Origin: Demequina subtropica
GTDB lineage: Bacteria; Actinomycetota; Actinomycetes; Actinomycetales; Demequinaceae
NCBI RefSeq assembly: GCF_000971235.1
Contig: NZ_BBMB01000004.1
Coordinates: forward strand, 148,988-212,987
DNA: 64,000 bases
Direction: 5' to 3'
A program made the translations under genes and the position numbers. Under the pieces are notes generated by a model, which saw nothing but the letters and a program-made list of their open reading frames with translations, was not told the origin of the DNA and did not search any database. This document shows, in pieces, positions 7,850 to 16,312 of the stretch (positions are counted from its first letter, which is position 1; each line of letters opens with the position of its first letter).

Positions 7850-9214
7850 GTGACCGTGCTGGACCTGTGCGGCGGCGGCGCGACCGCGACCGGTCGCAGG
7901 CGTGCGAACGAGGACAGTCTGCTGGCCGAGGCGCCCGCGTTCATCGTGGCCGACGGGATGGGGGGCCATGCCGCGGGAGCCGAGGCGAGCCAGGCCGTCA
8001 TCGAGGCGTTCCGTCCGCTGGCGGGCCGGATCGATGTCGAGCCCGCCGAGGCGGCCGGCTGCGTCGACCGCGCACGCGAGGCCGTGAGCCGGGTTGCGAA
8101 CATCCATGGCGCGCAGTCGGGCTCGACCGTCACCGGAGCCGTCGGTGTCGCCCTCGCGGGCGTGCCGTGGTGGCTCGTGCTCAACGTGGGCGACTCGCGC
8201 GTCTACTCGTACGGCGCCGGCACGCTCGAGCAGGTCACGCGCGACCATTCGCGCGTGCAGGAGCTGGTGGACGCCGGACAGCTGTCGCCGGAGGAGGCCG
8301 AGGCGCACCCCGAGCGCAACGTCGTGACGCGGGCGATCGGCGACGGCGGCACCGGCGTCGATGTGTGGTTGGTCCCGCGCCGTCGCGGACGCACGCTGGT
8401 GGCGGTCTCGGACGGGCTTGTGAAGGCGTTGTCGGATGCCCAGATCGGGCAGCTCCTGGCGCACGGCGGCGAGCCGGGCGCGCTCGCGCAGGGCCTCGTC
8501 GACGCGGCTGTGGCCGCCGGTGCGCGCGACAACGTCACCGTGGTGGTCGCCCGCGCTGACGGGCAGGAGACCCCCGCCGGCGCGGAGACCTACGGCTGGC
8601 CCGTGTGGACCGGCGTCGTGACAGACGATGCGCTGGCCGCCGCCGTTCCCACGGCGAACGTCGCGTCCCCCTCCGTCGAGGTCACCGGGATGGGCGAGTC
8701 CGAGCCCGACGATGCGACGGTCGTGCCCGTGCGCCTGCGTGGCGAGCCGGAGCCCGAGCCCGATGCGGACGATGCCACGGTCGTGTCCGCGCGCCTGCGC
8801 GGCGAGCCCGAGCCGGAGCCGGAGCCGGACGATGCCACGGTCGTGTCCGCGCGCCTGCGCGGCGAGTCCGAGCCGGAGCCGGAGCCGGACGACGCGACGG
8901 TCGTGTCCGCGCGCCTGCGCGGCGAGCCTTCCGCCCCGATCGCGGCGCCCCCGGCATCGTCCGCCCCGAGCGGCGGCCCGCACTCGCATGTCGCGGTCCT
9001 CGAGCGCGAGGCACCCGAGCGCATCACGGCCGAGCTGGTGCACGTCGTCGCGCCTCCGTCCGTCGCCCCGCTCCTCGAGCCGTCGGAGCGCCAGCGGCGC
9101 GTGCGCGCGAAGGCGCGGCGGGCCCGCGCGACGTGGGCCGGGGTGATCACGGGCACGCTGTTGGCGATGGCAGGGCTGGCCGCGCTCGAGGTGTATTTGA
9201 TCAGCGAGCTGTGA
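7850..9214 (+). CDS. prpC: PP2C-family Ser/Thr protein phosphatase with repeat linker and C-terminal membrane anchor
   Basis: 454 residues from GTG 7850, only 4 nt after the FHA gene. The catalytic domain (1 to ~235) keeps the metal-binding motifs: ANEDS, VADGMGGHAAG, NVGDSRVY, VSDGL and RDNVTVV. It should dephosphorylate phospho-Ser/Thr proteins. A linker carries four copies of a 20-residue unit starting DDATVV and ending in Glu-Pro. The last ~30 residues form one hydrophobic helix (WAGVITGTLLAMAGLAALEV), a tail anchor that leaves the catalytic domain in the cytoplasm. Equivalent to prpC of PFNA clusters; no kinase gene is present in the window. Confidence 0.92.
   Translation: MTVLDLCGGGATATGRRRANEDSLLAEAPAFIVADGMGGHAAGAEASQAVIEAFRPLAGRIDVEPAEAAGCVDRAREAVSRVANIHGAQSGSTVTGAVGVALAGVPWWLVLNVGDSRVYSYGAGTLEQVTRDHSRVQELVDAGQLSPEEAEAHPERNVVTRAIGDGGTGVDVWLVPRRRGRTLVAVSDGLVKALSDAQIGQLLAHGGEPGALAQGLVDAAVAAGARDNVTVVVARADGQETPAGAETYGWPVWTGVVTDDALAAAVPTANVASPSVEVTGMGESEPDDATVVPVRLRGEPEPEPDADDATVVSARLRGEPEPEPEPDDATVVSARLRGESEPEPEPDDATVVSARLRGEPSAPIAAPPASSAPSGGPHSHVAVLEREAPERITAELVHVVAPPSVAPLLEPSERQRRVRAKARRARATWAGVITGTLLAMAGLAALEVYLISEL
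8708..8929 (+). repeat. 60-bp tandem repeat (3.7 units) coding the PP2C linker
   Basis: Units begin at 8708, 8768, 8828 and 8888, a strict 60-bp period giving DDATVV[PS][VA]RLRGE plus alternating Glu-Pro. The first unit differs most (VVPVRLRG against VVSARLRG) and units 2-4 are nearly identical in DNA, which implies recent duplication or gene conversion. Each unit has a single Thr in an acidic context. Confidence 0.92.
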
Positions 9215-9227
9215 GCGTGGGGCGGCG

Positions 9228-10046
9228 TCAGTTGTCGTCGTGCCGCGTCCAGCGGAACGTGCGCACGGCGAGGACCAGGCCCGCGATCACCCACAGGGTC
9301 AGCACGATCGCCGTCGCAGGGTGCTGCCAGGACCCGCTCGCCTCGGCCGCCTCGAAGCTCTCGGGCAGGAACACCGAGCGCATGCCCTGCGCGAGCCACT
9401 TCAGCGGGAACACCGCCGCGACGTGCTGCAGGAACGTCGGGATCTGCGTGTAGACCAGGAAGACGCCGGACGTGAACTGCAGGAACAGCACGATCGGGGT
9501 GATGATCGCCGATCCGGCCTTGGCGTTGCGCAGCAGCGAGGACATCGCGATCCCGAGCGTGGTCGAGGCCGCGGTGCCCAGCAGGAACACCCACGTGAAC
9601 GTCCACCACCCCGAGCCCGACGGCAACGACGCGTCGTACATCGCGACGCCGATCGCGACCAGCGCGGCGATCTGCACCACCGAGACGATGAGCACCTGCG
9701 CGACCTTCGCCGCGAAGAAGGACGTCGCGGGCAGGGGAGTGGCGTGGACGCGCTTGAGCACGTCCTCGTCGCGGTCGATCGCGATCGACATCGCGAGGGA
9801 CTGGAAGCCGGTGTTGAGGATGCCCGACGCGACCATGCCCGGCAGGAAGTACTGTGCGAAGGACACCCCGTCCGCGATCTCCTGCCCCCCGAACACCGAC
9901 CCGAAGAGCAGCAGCAGCATCATCGGGAAGAAGAAGATGAACACCATCTGCTCGCGGCTGCGCAGGAACTCCTTGAGCTCGACCACGAGCCGGCTGCGGG
10001 TCATCGAGGTCCACGTGGGCGCGGACGATGCGGTGGCGGCGGTCAT
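9228..10046 (-). CDS. ABC-2 type exporter permease
   Basis: 272 residues with about six hydrophobic segments and an N-terminal cytoplasmic start, including FIFFFPMMLLLLFGSVFGG after a short amphipathic lead and the ABC-2 signature region near FQSLAMSIAIDRDEDVLKRV. Its ATG overlaps the stop of the ATPase gene by 4 nt, so the two form one transporter. The daunorubicin/multidrug (DrrB-like) family is the nearest fit; the substrate is unknown. It converges with the PP2C gene, with 13 nt between stops and no visible terminator hairpin. Confidence 0.88.
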   Translation of the reverse strand: MTAATASSAPTWTSMTRSRLVVELKEFLRSREQMVFIFFFPMMLLLLFGSVFGGQEIADGVSFAQYFLPGMVASGILNTGFQSLAMSIAIDRDEDVLKRVHATPLPATSFFAAKVAQVLIVSVVQIAALVAIGVAMYDASLPSGSGWWTFTWVFLLGTAASTTLGIAMSSLLRNAKAGSAIITPIVLFLQFTSGVFLVYTQIPTFLQHVAAVFPLKWLAQGMRSVFLPESFEAAEASGSWQHPATAIVLTLWVIAGLVLAVRTFRWTRHDDN

Positions 10047-10918
10047 GCCACGGCCTCCTCGGTCTCGGCGTGGCCGCGGGACGCGTCGTCGATGAGCTGC
10101 AGGTAGACGTCCTCGAGCGAGGGGTGCACCACCTCGAGCCCCTCGACCTCCCCGTCGGTGCGCGCGAGGAGCTCGCGCAGCAGCGCGCTCGGCGTCGCGG
10201 TCTCCACGGTGCGGGCGGTGCCGCCCTCCACCCAGCTGACCCGGGCATCGGCCGCCCGCGACCGCAGCCCGACCGGGGTGTCGAGCGCGACCATGCGGCC
10301 CGCCGCGATGATGCCGATGCGGTCGGCGAGGTGGTCGGCCTCGTCGAGGTAGTGGGTGGTGAGGAGGATCGTGGTGCCGTCCTCGCGGAGCGACTCGATG
10401 AGGGTCCAGAACTGGCGTCGCGCCTCAGGGTCGAAGCCCGTGGTCGGCTCGTCGAGGAACACGAGCTCGGGGCGGCCGATCACGGCGAGCGCGACGTCGA
10501 GCCGTCGCCGCTGCCCTCCCGACAGCGTCGCGGGCTTCGCGCCGGCCTTCTCGGCCAGGCCGACCGCCTCGAGGGTCGCGTCGACGTCCCGCGGGTCGGA
10601 GTAGAGGCTCGCGGCGTAGTGGAGCGACTCGCGGGCGGTGAGGGCGCCGTGCTCCGAGGTGCCCTGGAGCATGATCCCGAGCCGGCCGCGCCAGCCCTTG
10701 CCGGCGTGGTGTGGGTCCACCCCGAGGACCGTGACCTCGCCCGCCGTGCGCTTGCGGAAGCCCTCGAGGATCTCGACGGTGGTGGACTTGCCGGCGCCGT
10801 TCGGGCCGAGCAGCGCGAAGACCTCGCCGTGCGGGATCTCGAGGTCGAGCCCGTCGACGGCGTGCAGGTCGCCGTAGTGCTTGTGAAGGCCCTCGATGCG
10901 GATGGCCGGTTCGCTCAT
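10043..10918 (-). CDS. ABC exporter ATP-binding protein (DrrA-like)
   Basis: 291 residues from the ATG at 10918. Walker A GPNGAGKSTT, signature LSGGQRRRLDVALA, Walker B LVFLDEPTTG and the H-loop TTHYLDEAD are all present, with a C-terminal extension of about 80 residues as in DrrA-type ATPases. A -10-like TAGGCT ends 7 nt before the ATG, which suggests a leaderless transcript starting at the gene. It is co-transcribed with the overlapping permease. Substrate unknown. Confidence 0.92.
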   Translation of the reverse strand: MSEPAIRIEGLHKHYGDLHAVDGLDLEIPHGEVFALLGPNGAGKSTTVEILEGFRKRTAGEVTVLGVDPHHAGKGWRGRLGIMLQGTSEHGALTARESLHYAASLYSDPRDVDATLEAVGLAEKAGAKPATLSGGQRRRLDVALAVIGRPELVFLDEPTTGFDPEARRQFWTLIESLREDGTTILLTTHYLDEADHLADRIGIIAAGRMVALDTPVGLRSRAADARVSWVEGGTARTVETATPSALLRELLARTDGEVEGLEVVHPSLEDVYLQLIDDASRGHAETEEAVA

Positions 10919-10972
10919 GGGGTCGAGCCTAGCCAGCATCGTCCCTGCAGTCCTGTGCCCCGGGGAAGGAAA

Positions 10973-11004
10973 GGGGCGCATCGTCCGGGTGGACGATGCG
11001 CCCC
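10973..11004 (-). terminator. Hairpin terminator of the aminotransferase gene
   Basis: A perfect 14-bp stem (GGGGCGCATCGTCC / GGACGATGCGCCCC) with a 4-nt loop lies just after the - strand aminotransferase stop, followed on that strand by TTTCCTTCC. The stem is made of an inverted pair of the over-represented 9-mer GCATCGTCC. Confidence 0.8.
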
Positions 11005-11027
11005 CCACGGGTCGCTCGGGCGCGCGC

Positions 11028-12239
11028 CTACTGCGCGAGCAGCTTCTGGATGCGCGTGACGCCCTCGACCAGGTCCTCGTCGCCGAGCGCGTAGCTGAGA
11101 CGCAGGAAGCCCGACGGGCCGAACGCCTCGCCCGGCACCACGGCCACCTCTGCCTGCTCAAGGATCACGGTCGCGAGGTCGGCGGAGGAGGTGATCTCCG
11201 CCCCGCCGATGGTGCGGCCGATGAGCCCCTCGACGCTCGGGTACGCGTAGAAGGCGCCCGTGGGCGTCGGGCAGACCACGCCGTCGATCGCGCGGAGCAT
11301 CTCGACCATCGTCTTGCGGCGACGGTCGAAGGCCGCCCGCATCTCGTGGACGGCCTCGAGGCCGCCCTCGAGCGCGGCGATCGCGGCGCGCTGCGCCACG
11401 TTCGACACGTTGGACGTGAGGTGGCTCTGGAAGTTGGACGCCGCCTTGGTGACGTCGGCAGGGGAGACCATCCAGCCCACGCGCCAGCCGGTCATGGCGT
11501 ACGTCTTGGCGACGCCGTTGACCACGATCGTCTGGTCCGCGAGCTCCGGGACCACGCGCAGGATCGGGGTGAAGACGGCGTCGTCGTAGACCAGGTGCTC
11601 GTAGATCTCGTCGGTGACGACCCAGATGCCGTGCTCGAGGGCCCACTCGCCGATCGCCTTGGTCTGCTCCTCGGTGTAGACCGCGCCGGTCGGGTTCGAG
11701 GGGCTGCAGAACAGCAGCGCCTTGGTGTTCTCGGTGCGCGCCGCCTCGAGCTGCTCGACGGTGACCAGGTAGCCCTGGTCGGCGCCGGCGAAGACCTCGA
11801 CCGGCGTGCCGCCCGCGAGCGTGATGGCCTCCGGGTACGTGGTCCAGTAGGGCGCGGGGAGGAGGACCTCGTCGCCCGGGTCGACGATGCTCGCGAAGGC
11901 CTGGAACACGGCCTGCTTGCCGCCGTTGGTCACGATGACGTTCGCCGGGTCGATCTCGTAGCCGGAGTCGCGCAGCGTCTTCGCCGCGATCGCCTTCTTC
12001 AGCTCGGGCAGGCCCGTCGCGGGCGTGTAGCGGTGGTTCCTCGGGTCCTTGGCAGCGGCGGCCGCCACCTCGACGATGAAGTCCGGCGTGGGGAAGTCGG
12101 GCTCGCCGGCGCCGAACCCGATGACGGGACGGCCGGCGGCCTTGAGCGCCTTCGCCTTGGAGTCGACGGCGAGGGTGGCGGACGGCGCGATGGCGCCGAG
12201 ACGAGCGGAAACGCGACGAGAGGGCTTCATGCTGGTCAT
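11028..12239 (-). CDS. PLP-dependent class I/II aminotransferase (aspartate aminotransferase-like)
   Basis: 403 residues if started at ATG 12239 (MTSMKPSRR); ATG 12230 is an alternative. Fold type I features include [12 protein letters not shown] near the N-terminus, [10 protein letters not shown], the Asn of [20 protein letters not shown], the PLP-lysine region [16 protein letters not shown] and a C-terminal Arg in FLRLSYA. The subgroup is AAT-Ib, the aspartate/prephenate aminotransferase type found next to secE in many actinobacteria. It transfers an amino group between amino acid and 2-oxoacid. Divergent from trpT; its own hairpin terminator follows. Confidence 0.9.
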   Translation of the reverse strand: MTSMKPSRRVSARLGAIAPSATLAVDSKAKALKAAGRPVIGFGAGEPDFPTPDFIVEVAAAAAKDPRNHRYTPATGLPELKKAIAAKTLRDSGYEIDPANVIVTNGGKQAVFQAFASIVDPGDEVLLPAPYWTTYPEAITLAGGTPVEVFAGADQGYLVTVEQLEAARTENTKALLFCSPSNPTGAVYTEEQTKAIGEWALEHGIWVVTDEIYEHLVYDDAVFTPILRVVPELADQTIVVNGVAKTYAMTGWRVGWMVSPADVTKAASNFQSHLTSNVSNVAQRAAIAALEGGLEAVHEMRAAFDRRRKTMVEMLRAIDGVVCPTPTGAFYAYPSVEGLIGRTIGGAEITSSADLATVILEQAEVAVVPGEAFGPSGFLRLSYALGDEDLVEGVTRIQKLLAQ

Positions 12240-12357
12240 TGTTCCACTAGGCGGGGCCGCCGACAGCCGCGCGAGGGGGTCATCAGGCACCCGCAACCCG
12301 CGCTAGGCTGTCCGGGCGTCCAAGCGGGCGGCGACGAGGCCGCTCACCAGACCCGGG

Positions 12358-12387
12358 TTCGACTTCTCACCGGGAACCGCGTAACAT
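12358..12387 (+). promoter_or_regulatory. Probable promoter of trpT-secE-nusG
   Basis: TTCGAC (12358-12363) and TAACAT (12382-12387) are 18 nt apart, ending 95 nt before the tRNA. The remaining 12240-12480 region shows no gene or other signal. Confidence 0.45.
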
Positions 12388-12482
12388 TGGACGTCGGCGA
12401 TTGACTTTCGCCAGGATGGCTCGCGCCCTGAGGGCGGCCGGACTGGTGCGGGAACAGAGCCGCGGGGGCCAACAACCCCCGA

Positions 12483-12555
12483 AGGGCAGTGGCGCAATTG
12501 GTAGCGCACCGGTCTCCAAAACCGGCGGTTGTGGGTTCGAGTCCCGCCTGCCCTG
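12483..12555 (+). tRNA. trpT: tRNA-Trp (anticodon CCA)
   Basis: Acceptor stem AGGGCAG pairs with CTGCCCT (12548-12554) with discriminator G. The anticodon stem CCGGT/ACCGG encloses CTCCAAA, giving anticodon CCA, and the T-arm contains GGTTCGAGTCC. CCA is not encoded. tRNA-Trp directly before secE is the common actinobacterial arrangement; rpmG, often found between them, is absent here. Confidence 0.96.
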
Positions 12556-12605
12556 CGTCGCGCGGGGATCGCCCGCGTGAGCAATCCAGAGAGAAGGACT
12601 TTTCG

Positions 12606-12863
12606 GTGAGCGAATCTGCCGTGACGGATTCCGGAGAGAAGGACCCGCGGCACGAGACGCGCGAGGGTCTGAGCATCTTCGGACGCATCGCGCTGTTCGT
12701 GCGCCAGGTCATCTCGGAGCTTCGTCGTGTGGTCACCCCCACGCGCCAGGAGCTGATCCGCTACATCTGGATCGTCCTCGGCTTCGTGGCCGTGATGATG
12801 GCCCTGGTGTTCGTGCTGGACCTCGGGTTCGGCTGGATCTCGCAGAAGGTGTTCGGCGGCTGA
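12606..12863 (+). CDS. secE: Preprotein translocase subunit SecE
   Basis: 85 residues from GTG 12606, with AGAGAAGGA about 8 nt upstream. The single C-terminal membrane helix ([20 protein letters not shown]) is preceded by the conserved amphipathic SecE segment [19 protein letters not shown]. SecE clamps SecY in the membrane. The 20-residue polar N-terminus is poorly conserved in the family. It is followed 23 nt later by nusG. Confidence 0.96.
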   Translation: MSESAVTDSGEKDPRHETREGLSIFGRIALFVRQVISELRRVVTPTRQELIRYIWIVLGFVAVMMALVFVLDLGFGWISQKVFGG

Positions 12864-12886
12864 CGCCGCCCAAAGGGGAGTATGTG

Positions 12887-13582
12887 ATGAGCGACGAGAA
12901 CGTTGACGAGACCGTGGTCGAGGGCGTCGAGCCCGAGGCTGCCGTCGAGGACGATGCTGCGCTGCCCGCGATCGACGAGGCGCCGGCCGACCCGGTGGCC
13001 GAGTTCAAGTCGCGCCTGCGCACCCTCGAGGGCGACTGGTTCGTCGTGCACAGCTACTCGGGCCACGAGAAGCGTGTGAAGCAGGCGATCGAGCACCGCA
13101 TCGAGAGCCTTCACATGGAGGACTACATCTTCGAGGTGCAGGTCCCCATGGAGGAGGTCTTCGAGATCAAGGGCGGCCAGCGCAAGCAGGTCACCCGTGT
13201 CCGCATGCCCGGATACGTCCTGGTGCGCATGTACCTCACGGACGAGTCCTGGGGCGCAGTGCGCAACACCCCTGGTGTGACCGGCTTCGTCGGCCACGCC
13301 CACAACCCCGTCCCGCTCACCGTCGACGAGGTCTACTCGATGCTGGCGACCAAGGAGGTGGCCGAGGCGGCCGCCGCCGAGGACGCCGCGGCACCGCAGA
13401 CCCCCGTCGAGGTCGAGTTCGAGGTCGGCGAGTCGGTCACCGTCATCGACGGCCCGTTCGCGACCCTCCCGGGCACGATCTCGGAGATCTCTGTCGAGAG
13501 CCAGAAGCTCCACGTGCTCGTTTCCATCTTCGGCCGGGAGACCCCGGTCGAGCTGTCGTTCACGCAGGTCACCAAGATCTGA
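12887..13582 (+). CDS. nusG: Transcription termination/antitermination factor NusG
   Basis: 231 residues from ATG 12887 (GGGGAG 7 nt upstream; GTG 12884 is possible but too close). An acidic N-terminal extension of ~45 residues, common in actinobacteria, precedes the NGN domain ([19 protein letters not shown]) and a C-terminal KOW domain ([19 protein letters not shown]). It binds the RNA polymerase clamp and couples transcription to ribosomes or Rho. It lies directly upstream of the L11-L1 genes. Confidence 0.96.
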   Translation: MSDENVDETVVEGVEPEAAVEDDAALPAIDEAPADPVAEFKSRLRTLEGDWFVVHSYSGHEKRVKQAIEHRIESLHMEDYIFEVQVPMEEVFEIKGGQRKQVTRVRMPGYVLVRMYLTDESWGAVRNTPGVTGFVGHAHNPVPLTVDEVYSMLATKEVAEAAAAEDAAAPQTPVEVEFEVGESVTVIDGPFATLPGTISEISVESQKLHVLVSIFGRETPVELSFTQVTKI

Positions 13583-13642
13583 CGCGCGACAGCGCACCCG
13601 CGGCCGCCAAGCCGCACAGGCAACAAGATAAGGACCCTCAAC

Positions 13643-14077
13643 ATGGCACCCGCGAAGAAGAAGAAGGTCACTGGGCTGATCAAGCTTCAGATCCAGGCCG
13701 GCGCCGCCAACCCTGCCCCGCCGGTCGGTCCGGCGCTCGGTCAGCACGGCGTCAACATCATGGAGTTCTGCAAGGCGTACAACGCGGCGACCGAGTCGCA
13801 GCGTGGCAACGTGATCCCTGTCGAGATCACCGTCTACGAGGACCGGACGTTCACGTTCATCCTCAAGACCCCGCCGGCCGCAGAGCTCATCAAGAAGGCG
13901 GCTGGCGTCGCCAAGGGCTCGGGCACCCCGCACACGGTCAAGGTCGCGAACCTGACCGACGCGCAGGTGCGTGAGATCGCCGAGGCCAAGATGGCCGACC
14001 TCAACGCCAACGACATCGACGCCGCTGCGAAGATCATCGCCGGCACCGCCCGCTCCATGGGCATCACGGTCTCCTAA
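13643..14077 (+). CDS. rplK: 50S ribosomal protein L11
   Basis: 144 residues, normal length. The N-terminal domain has the proline-rich [17 protein letters not shown], the site of thiostrepton and (p)ppGpp-linked factor contacts; the C-terminal domain ([16 protein letters not shown]) binds the GTPase-associated centre of 23S rRNA. RBS AAGGA is 12 nt upstream of the ATG. Paired with rplA downstream. Confidence 0.98.
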   Translation: MAPAKKKKVTGLIKLQIQAGAANPAPPVGPALGQHGVNIMEFCKAYNAATESQRGNVIPVEITVYEDRTFTFILKTPPAAELIKKAAGVAKGSGTPHTVKVANLTDAQVREIAEAKMADLNANDIDAAAKIIAGTARSMGITVS

Positions 14078-14143
14078 GGACCTCACACCCCAGTGGGAGG
14101 GCCGCGCTGGCCCGTCACCACGAACTGCAAAGGAAGATCGCAG

Positions 14144-14842
14144 ATGACCAAGCGCTCCAAGGCTTACCGCGACGCAGCCCAGCTCGTCGACCGTAGCCAG
14201 CTCTACACGCCGCTCGAGGCCCTCCGCCTCGCGCAGAAGACGGCCTCCAAGAAGACGGACTCGACCATCGACGTCGTCTTCAAGCTGGGCGTCGACCCCC
14301 GTCACGCGGACCAGATGGTCCGTTCCACCGTCATCCTGCCGAACGGCACCGGCAAGACCGCCAGGGTCCTGGTCTTCGCCAACGGTGACAAGGCAGAGGC
14401 CGCTCGCGAGGCGGGCGCCGACATCGTCGGTGGCGACGAGCTCATCGAGGAGGTGGCCGCCGGCCGCCAGGACTTCGACGCCGTCGTGGCGACGCCCGAC
14501 CTCATGGGCAAGGTCGGCCGCCTGGGCCGCGTGCTCGGCCCCCGTGGCCTCATGCCGAACCCCAAGACCGGCACCGTGACCATGGACGTCACCAAGGCCG
14601 TGTCGGACATCAAGGGTGGAAAGATCGAGTTCCGCGTCGACAAGCACGCCAACCTGCACACCGTGCTGGGCAAGGCGTCGTTCGGCGACGAGAAGCTCCT
14701 CGAGAACTTCCAGGCCGTGCTCGACGAGGTGCTCCGCGCCAAGCCGTCCGCCTCGAAGGGCCGCTACATCGTGAAGGCCGCGATCTCGGCGACGCAGGGC
14801 CCCGGCATCCCGCTGGACGCCCTCGCCAAGTCCGAGGCGTAA
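14144..14842 (+). CDS. rplA: 50S ribosomal protein L1
   Basis: 232 residues from ATG 14144, placed by AAAGGAAGA; a longer in-frame start at 14093 lacks a ribosome site. The L1 signature [15 protein letters not shown] and the [16 protein letters not shown] region are intact. L1 forms the mobile stalk at the E site and usually represses rplK-rplA translation. A strong hairpin terminator follows, which ends the secE-nusG-rplKA unit. Confidence 0.98.
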   Translation: MTKRSKAYRDAAQLVDRSQLYTPLEALRLAQKTASKKTDSTIDVVFKLGVDPRHADQMVRSTVILPNGTGKTARVLVFANGDKAEAAREAGADIVGGDELIEEVAAGRQDFDAVVATPDLMGKVGRLGRVLGPRGLMPNPKTGTVTMDVTKAVSDIKGGKIEFRVDKHANLHTVLGKASFGDEKLLENFQAVLDEVLRAKPSASKGRYIVKAAISATQGPGIPLDALAKSEA

Positions 14843-14853
14843 GCACCCACGTT

Positions 14854-14891
14854 CCGACGGCCCGGTCCCCGCGAGGGGGCCGGGCCGTCGG
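14854..14891 (+). terminator. Terminator after rplA
   Basis: A 17-bp stem (14854-14870 with 14875-14891, one G-T pair) closed by a GCGA tetraloop lies 12 nt after the rplA stop. There is no U-tract, as is usual for actinobacterial terminators. Confidence 0.85.
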
Positions 14892-14917
14892 CGTTCAGGG
14901 GGACGCGCCTCGTCCAT

Positions 14918-14947
14918 TTGCATCTGTACGATGCGTCCCTTAAGATA
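14918..14947 (+). promoter_or_regulatory. Promoter of rplJ-rplL
   Basis: TTGCAT (14918-14923) and TAAGAT (14942-14947) are 18 nt apart, directly downstream of the rplA terminator and about 225 nt before rplJ. This leaves room for a long structured leader. Confidence 0.65.
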
Positions 14948-15061
14948 GTCAGGCCCAAGACCGCCGGTCGTCGGCGCCGGGATCTCCCGGAGCCGACCGA
15001 AGCTCCGTTCATGCGGGGACCAGCGCAGGTGAAGCTGAAAGCGCCGAGTGCGCGGACGTCT

Positions 15062-15090
15062 GGGCGACCTTCGGGTCGCCCTTTCTGTTT
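15062..15090 (+). terminator. Attenuator hairpin 1 in the rplJ leader
   Basis: GGGCGACC and GGTCGCCC form an 8-bp perfect stem with a TTCG tetraloop, followed by TTTCTGTTT. This is the best intrinsic-terminator look-alike in the window. Confidence 0.75.
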
Positions 15091-15107
15091 CGCGGACCAG
15101 GCCTCCC

Positions 15108-15133
15108 GGCCCCGCCTGCGCGGGGCCTTTCTC
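15108..15133 (+). terminator. Attenuator hairpin 2 in the rplJ leader
   Basis: GGCCCCGC and GCGGGGCC pair perfectly around a 4-nt loop and are followed by TTTCTC, 18 nt after the first hairpin and 42 nt before the rplJ start. Confidence 0.65.
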
Positions 15134-15174
15134 ATGTCCGGGCCGGATGGTGGTCATCCGAAGGAAGGACAAAC

Positions 15175-15696
15175 ATGGCGACGCCAGACAAGGTGAACGC
15201 TGTTGCAGAGCTCGCGGACGACTTCCGCAGCTCCGCGGCGGTGCTGATCACCGAGTACCGCGGCCTCTCCGTCCCGCAGCTCGCGAAGCTGCGCGGTGAG
15301 ATCCGTGGCGCCGCGACCTACAAGGTCGCGAAGAACACTCTGACGGCGCTCGCGGCCAAGGACGCCGGCATCGAGGGTCTTGACGACCTTCTCGTCGGCC
15401 CCACGGCCATCGCGTTCGTCACCGGTGACCCGGTGGAGGCCGCGAAGGGTCTCAAGGCTTTTGCCAAGGAGAACGACAAGCTCGTCATCAAGGGCGGCGT
15501 TCTCGAAGGCAAGGTGATCTCCGCTGATGAGGTCAAGAAGCTGGCGGACCTCGAGTCCCGCGAGGTTCTGCTCGCCAAGGCAGCCGGCGCTATGAAGGCG
15601 TCGCTCTTTGGTGCTGCATACATGTTCCAGGCGCCGCTGGCTCAGGCCGCGCGTGCCGTCGACGCCCTGCGTGCGAAGCAGGAAGACGCAGCCTGA
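15175..15696 (+). CDS. rplJ: 50S ribosomal protein L10
   Basis: 173 residues, normal length. N-terminal RNA-binding part includes [20 protein letters not shown] and YKVAKNTL; the C-terminal helix that holds L7/L12 dimers ends [25 protein letters not shown] precedes the ATG. L10 is the base of the stalk and the expected autoregulator of this leader. Confidence 0.98.
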   Translation: MATPDKVNAVAELADDFRSSAAVLITEYRGLSVPQLAKLRGEIRGAATYKVAKNTLTALAAKDAGIEGLDDLLVGPTAIAFVTGDPVEAAKGLKAFAKENDKLVIKGGVLEGKVISADEVKKLADLESREVLLAKAAGAMKASLFGAAYMFQAPLAQAARAVDALRAKQEDAA

Positions 15697-15756
15697 TCCA
15701 GGCTGCACCCCACTACACACATCTGCTTCACGCAGGCAAGAGAGAAGGAAGTCATC

Positions 15757-16140
15757 ATGGCTAAGCTCACCACCGAGGAGCTCATCGAGCAGTTCAAGGA
15801 GCTCTCGCTCATCGAGCTCTCGGAGTTCGTGAAGGCGTTCGAGGAGACCTTCGAGGTCACCGCCGCCGCTCCGGTCGCCGTCGCCGCCGCCGCCCCCGCG
15901 GGCGAGGCCGCTGCCGAGGTCGAGGAGAAGGACGAGTTCGACGTCATCCTCGCCGCGGTCGGCGACAAGAAGATCCAGGTCATCAAGGAGGTCCGCGCGC
16001 TGACCGGTCTCGGCCTGGGCGAGGCGAAGGCGCTTGTGGACGAGGCCCCCAAGGCCGTCCTCGAGGCCGCGAAGAAGGACGACGCTGAGAAGGCGAAGGC
16101 GCAGCTCGAGGCTGCCGGCGCCACCATCGAGCTCAAGTAA
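15757..16140 (+). CDS. rplL: 50S ribosomal protein L7/L12
   Basis: 127 residues: N-terminal dimerisation helix ([20 protein letters not shown]), an Ala-rich hinge (residues ~38-52), and the factor-binding C-terminal domain with [16 protein letters not shown]. The strong RBS AGAGAAGGA fits the need for several copies per ribosome. A terminator hairpin follows 28 nt after the stop, which separates rplJL from rpoBC. Confidence 0.98.
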   Translation: MAKLTTEELIEQFKELSLIELSEFVKAFEETFEVTAAAPVAVAAAAPAGEAAAEVEEKDEFDVILAAVGDKKIQVIKEVRALTGLGLGEAKALVDEAPKAVLEAAKKDDAEKAKAQLEAAGATIELK

Positions 16141-16168
16141 GCTCGTTCGGCCTCAGCCGAAGCACTGG

Positions 16169-16202
16169 AACGGGGTCGGGTCCGCAAGGGCCCGGCCCCG
16201 TT
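16169..16202 (+). terminator. Terminator after rplL
   Basis: A 15-bp stem with G-T wobbles (16169-16183 with 16188-16202) closed by GCAA, ending in GTTCTGCT. It divides rplL from the rpoB promoter. Confidence 0.8.
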
Positions 16203-16283
16203 CTGCTGTCCCCGGACGTCGACGATGCGGCGGTTGCTTTTCGGGCACGATCGGCGTGTCGTCTGGATTCCGGGGATTCGGAC

Positions 16284-16312
16284 TGGACAATCCGCACGAG
16301 CCGCGGTAGTCT
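16284..16312 (+). promoter_or_regulatory. Promoter of rpoBC
   Basis: TGGACA (16284-16289) and TAGTCT (16307-16312) with a 17-nt spacer, followed by a ~135-nt leader up to rpoB. The 312-nt gap from rplL to rpoB holds only the terminator, this promoter and the leader. Confidence 0.6.

Larger units (their letters stand above)
14955..15174 (+). promoter_or_regulatory. L10-type ribosomal protein leader of rplJ-rplL
   Basis: The ~220-nt untranslated leader between promoter and rplJ matches the position and GC-rich, multi-stem character of L10 leaders, where the L10(L12) complex binds its own mRNA. It ends in two terminator-like hairpins, at 15062-15081 and 15108-15127, before the rplJ ribosome site AAGGAAGG. 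A mechanism of attenuation by L10 is inferred from the layout. Confidence 0.6.

Noticed and set aside
6030-8184. Gly/Ala-rich antisense frames opposite the proline-rich FHA gene
   Set aside because: Proline codons (CCN) read as glycine codons on the other strand; this is an artefact of the repeats, not a PE_PGRS-like gene.
12347-12375. tRNA-like T-arm sequence (GGGTTCGACTTCTCACC) upstream of trpT
   Set aside because: No acceptor or anticodon stem can be built around it; better read as the -35 region of the trpT promoter.
12761-15172. 803-codon antisense frame across secE, nusG, rplK and rplA
   Set aside because: It spans several certain genes and the terminator between rplA and rplJ; the protein is low-complexity and unlike any family.
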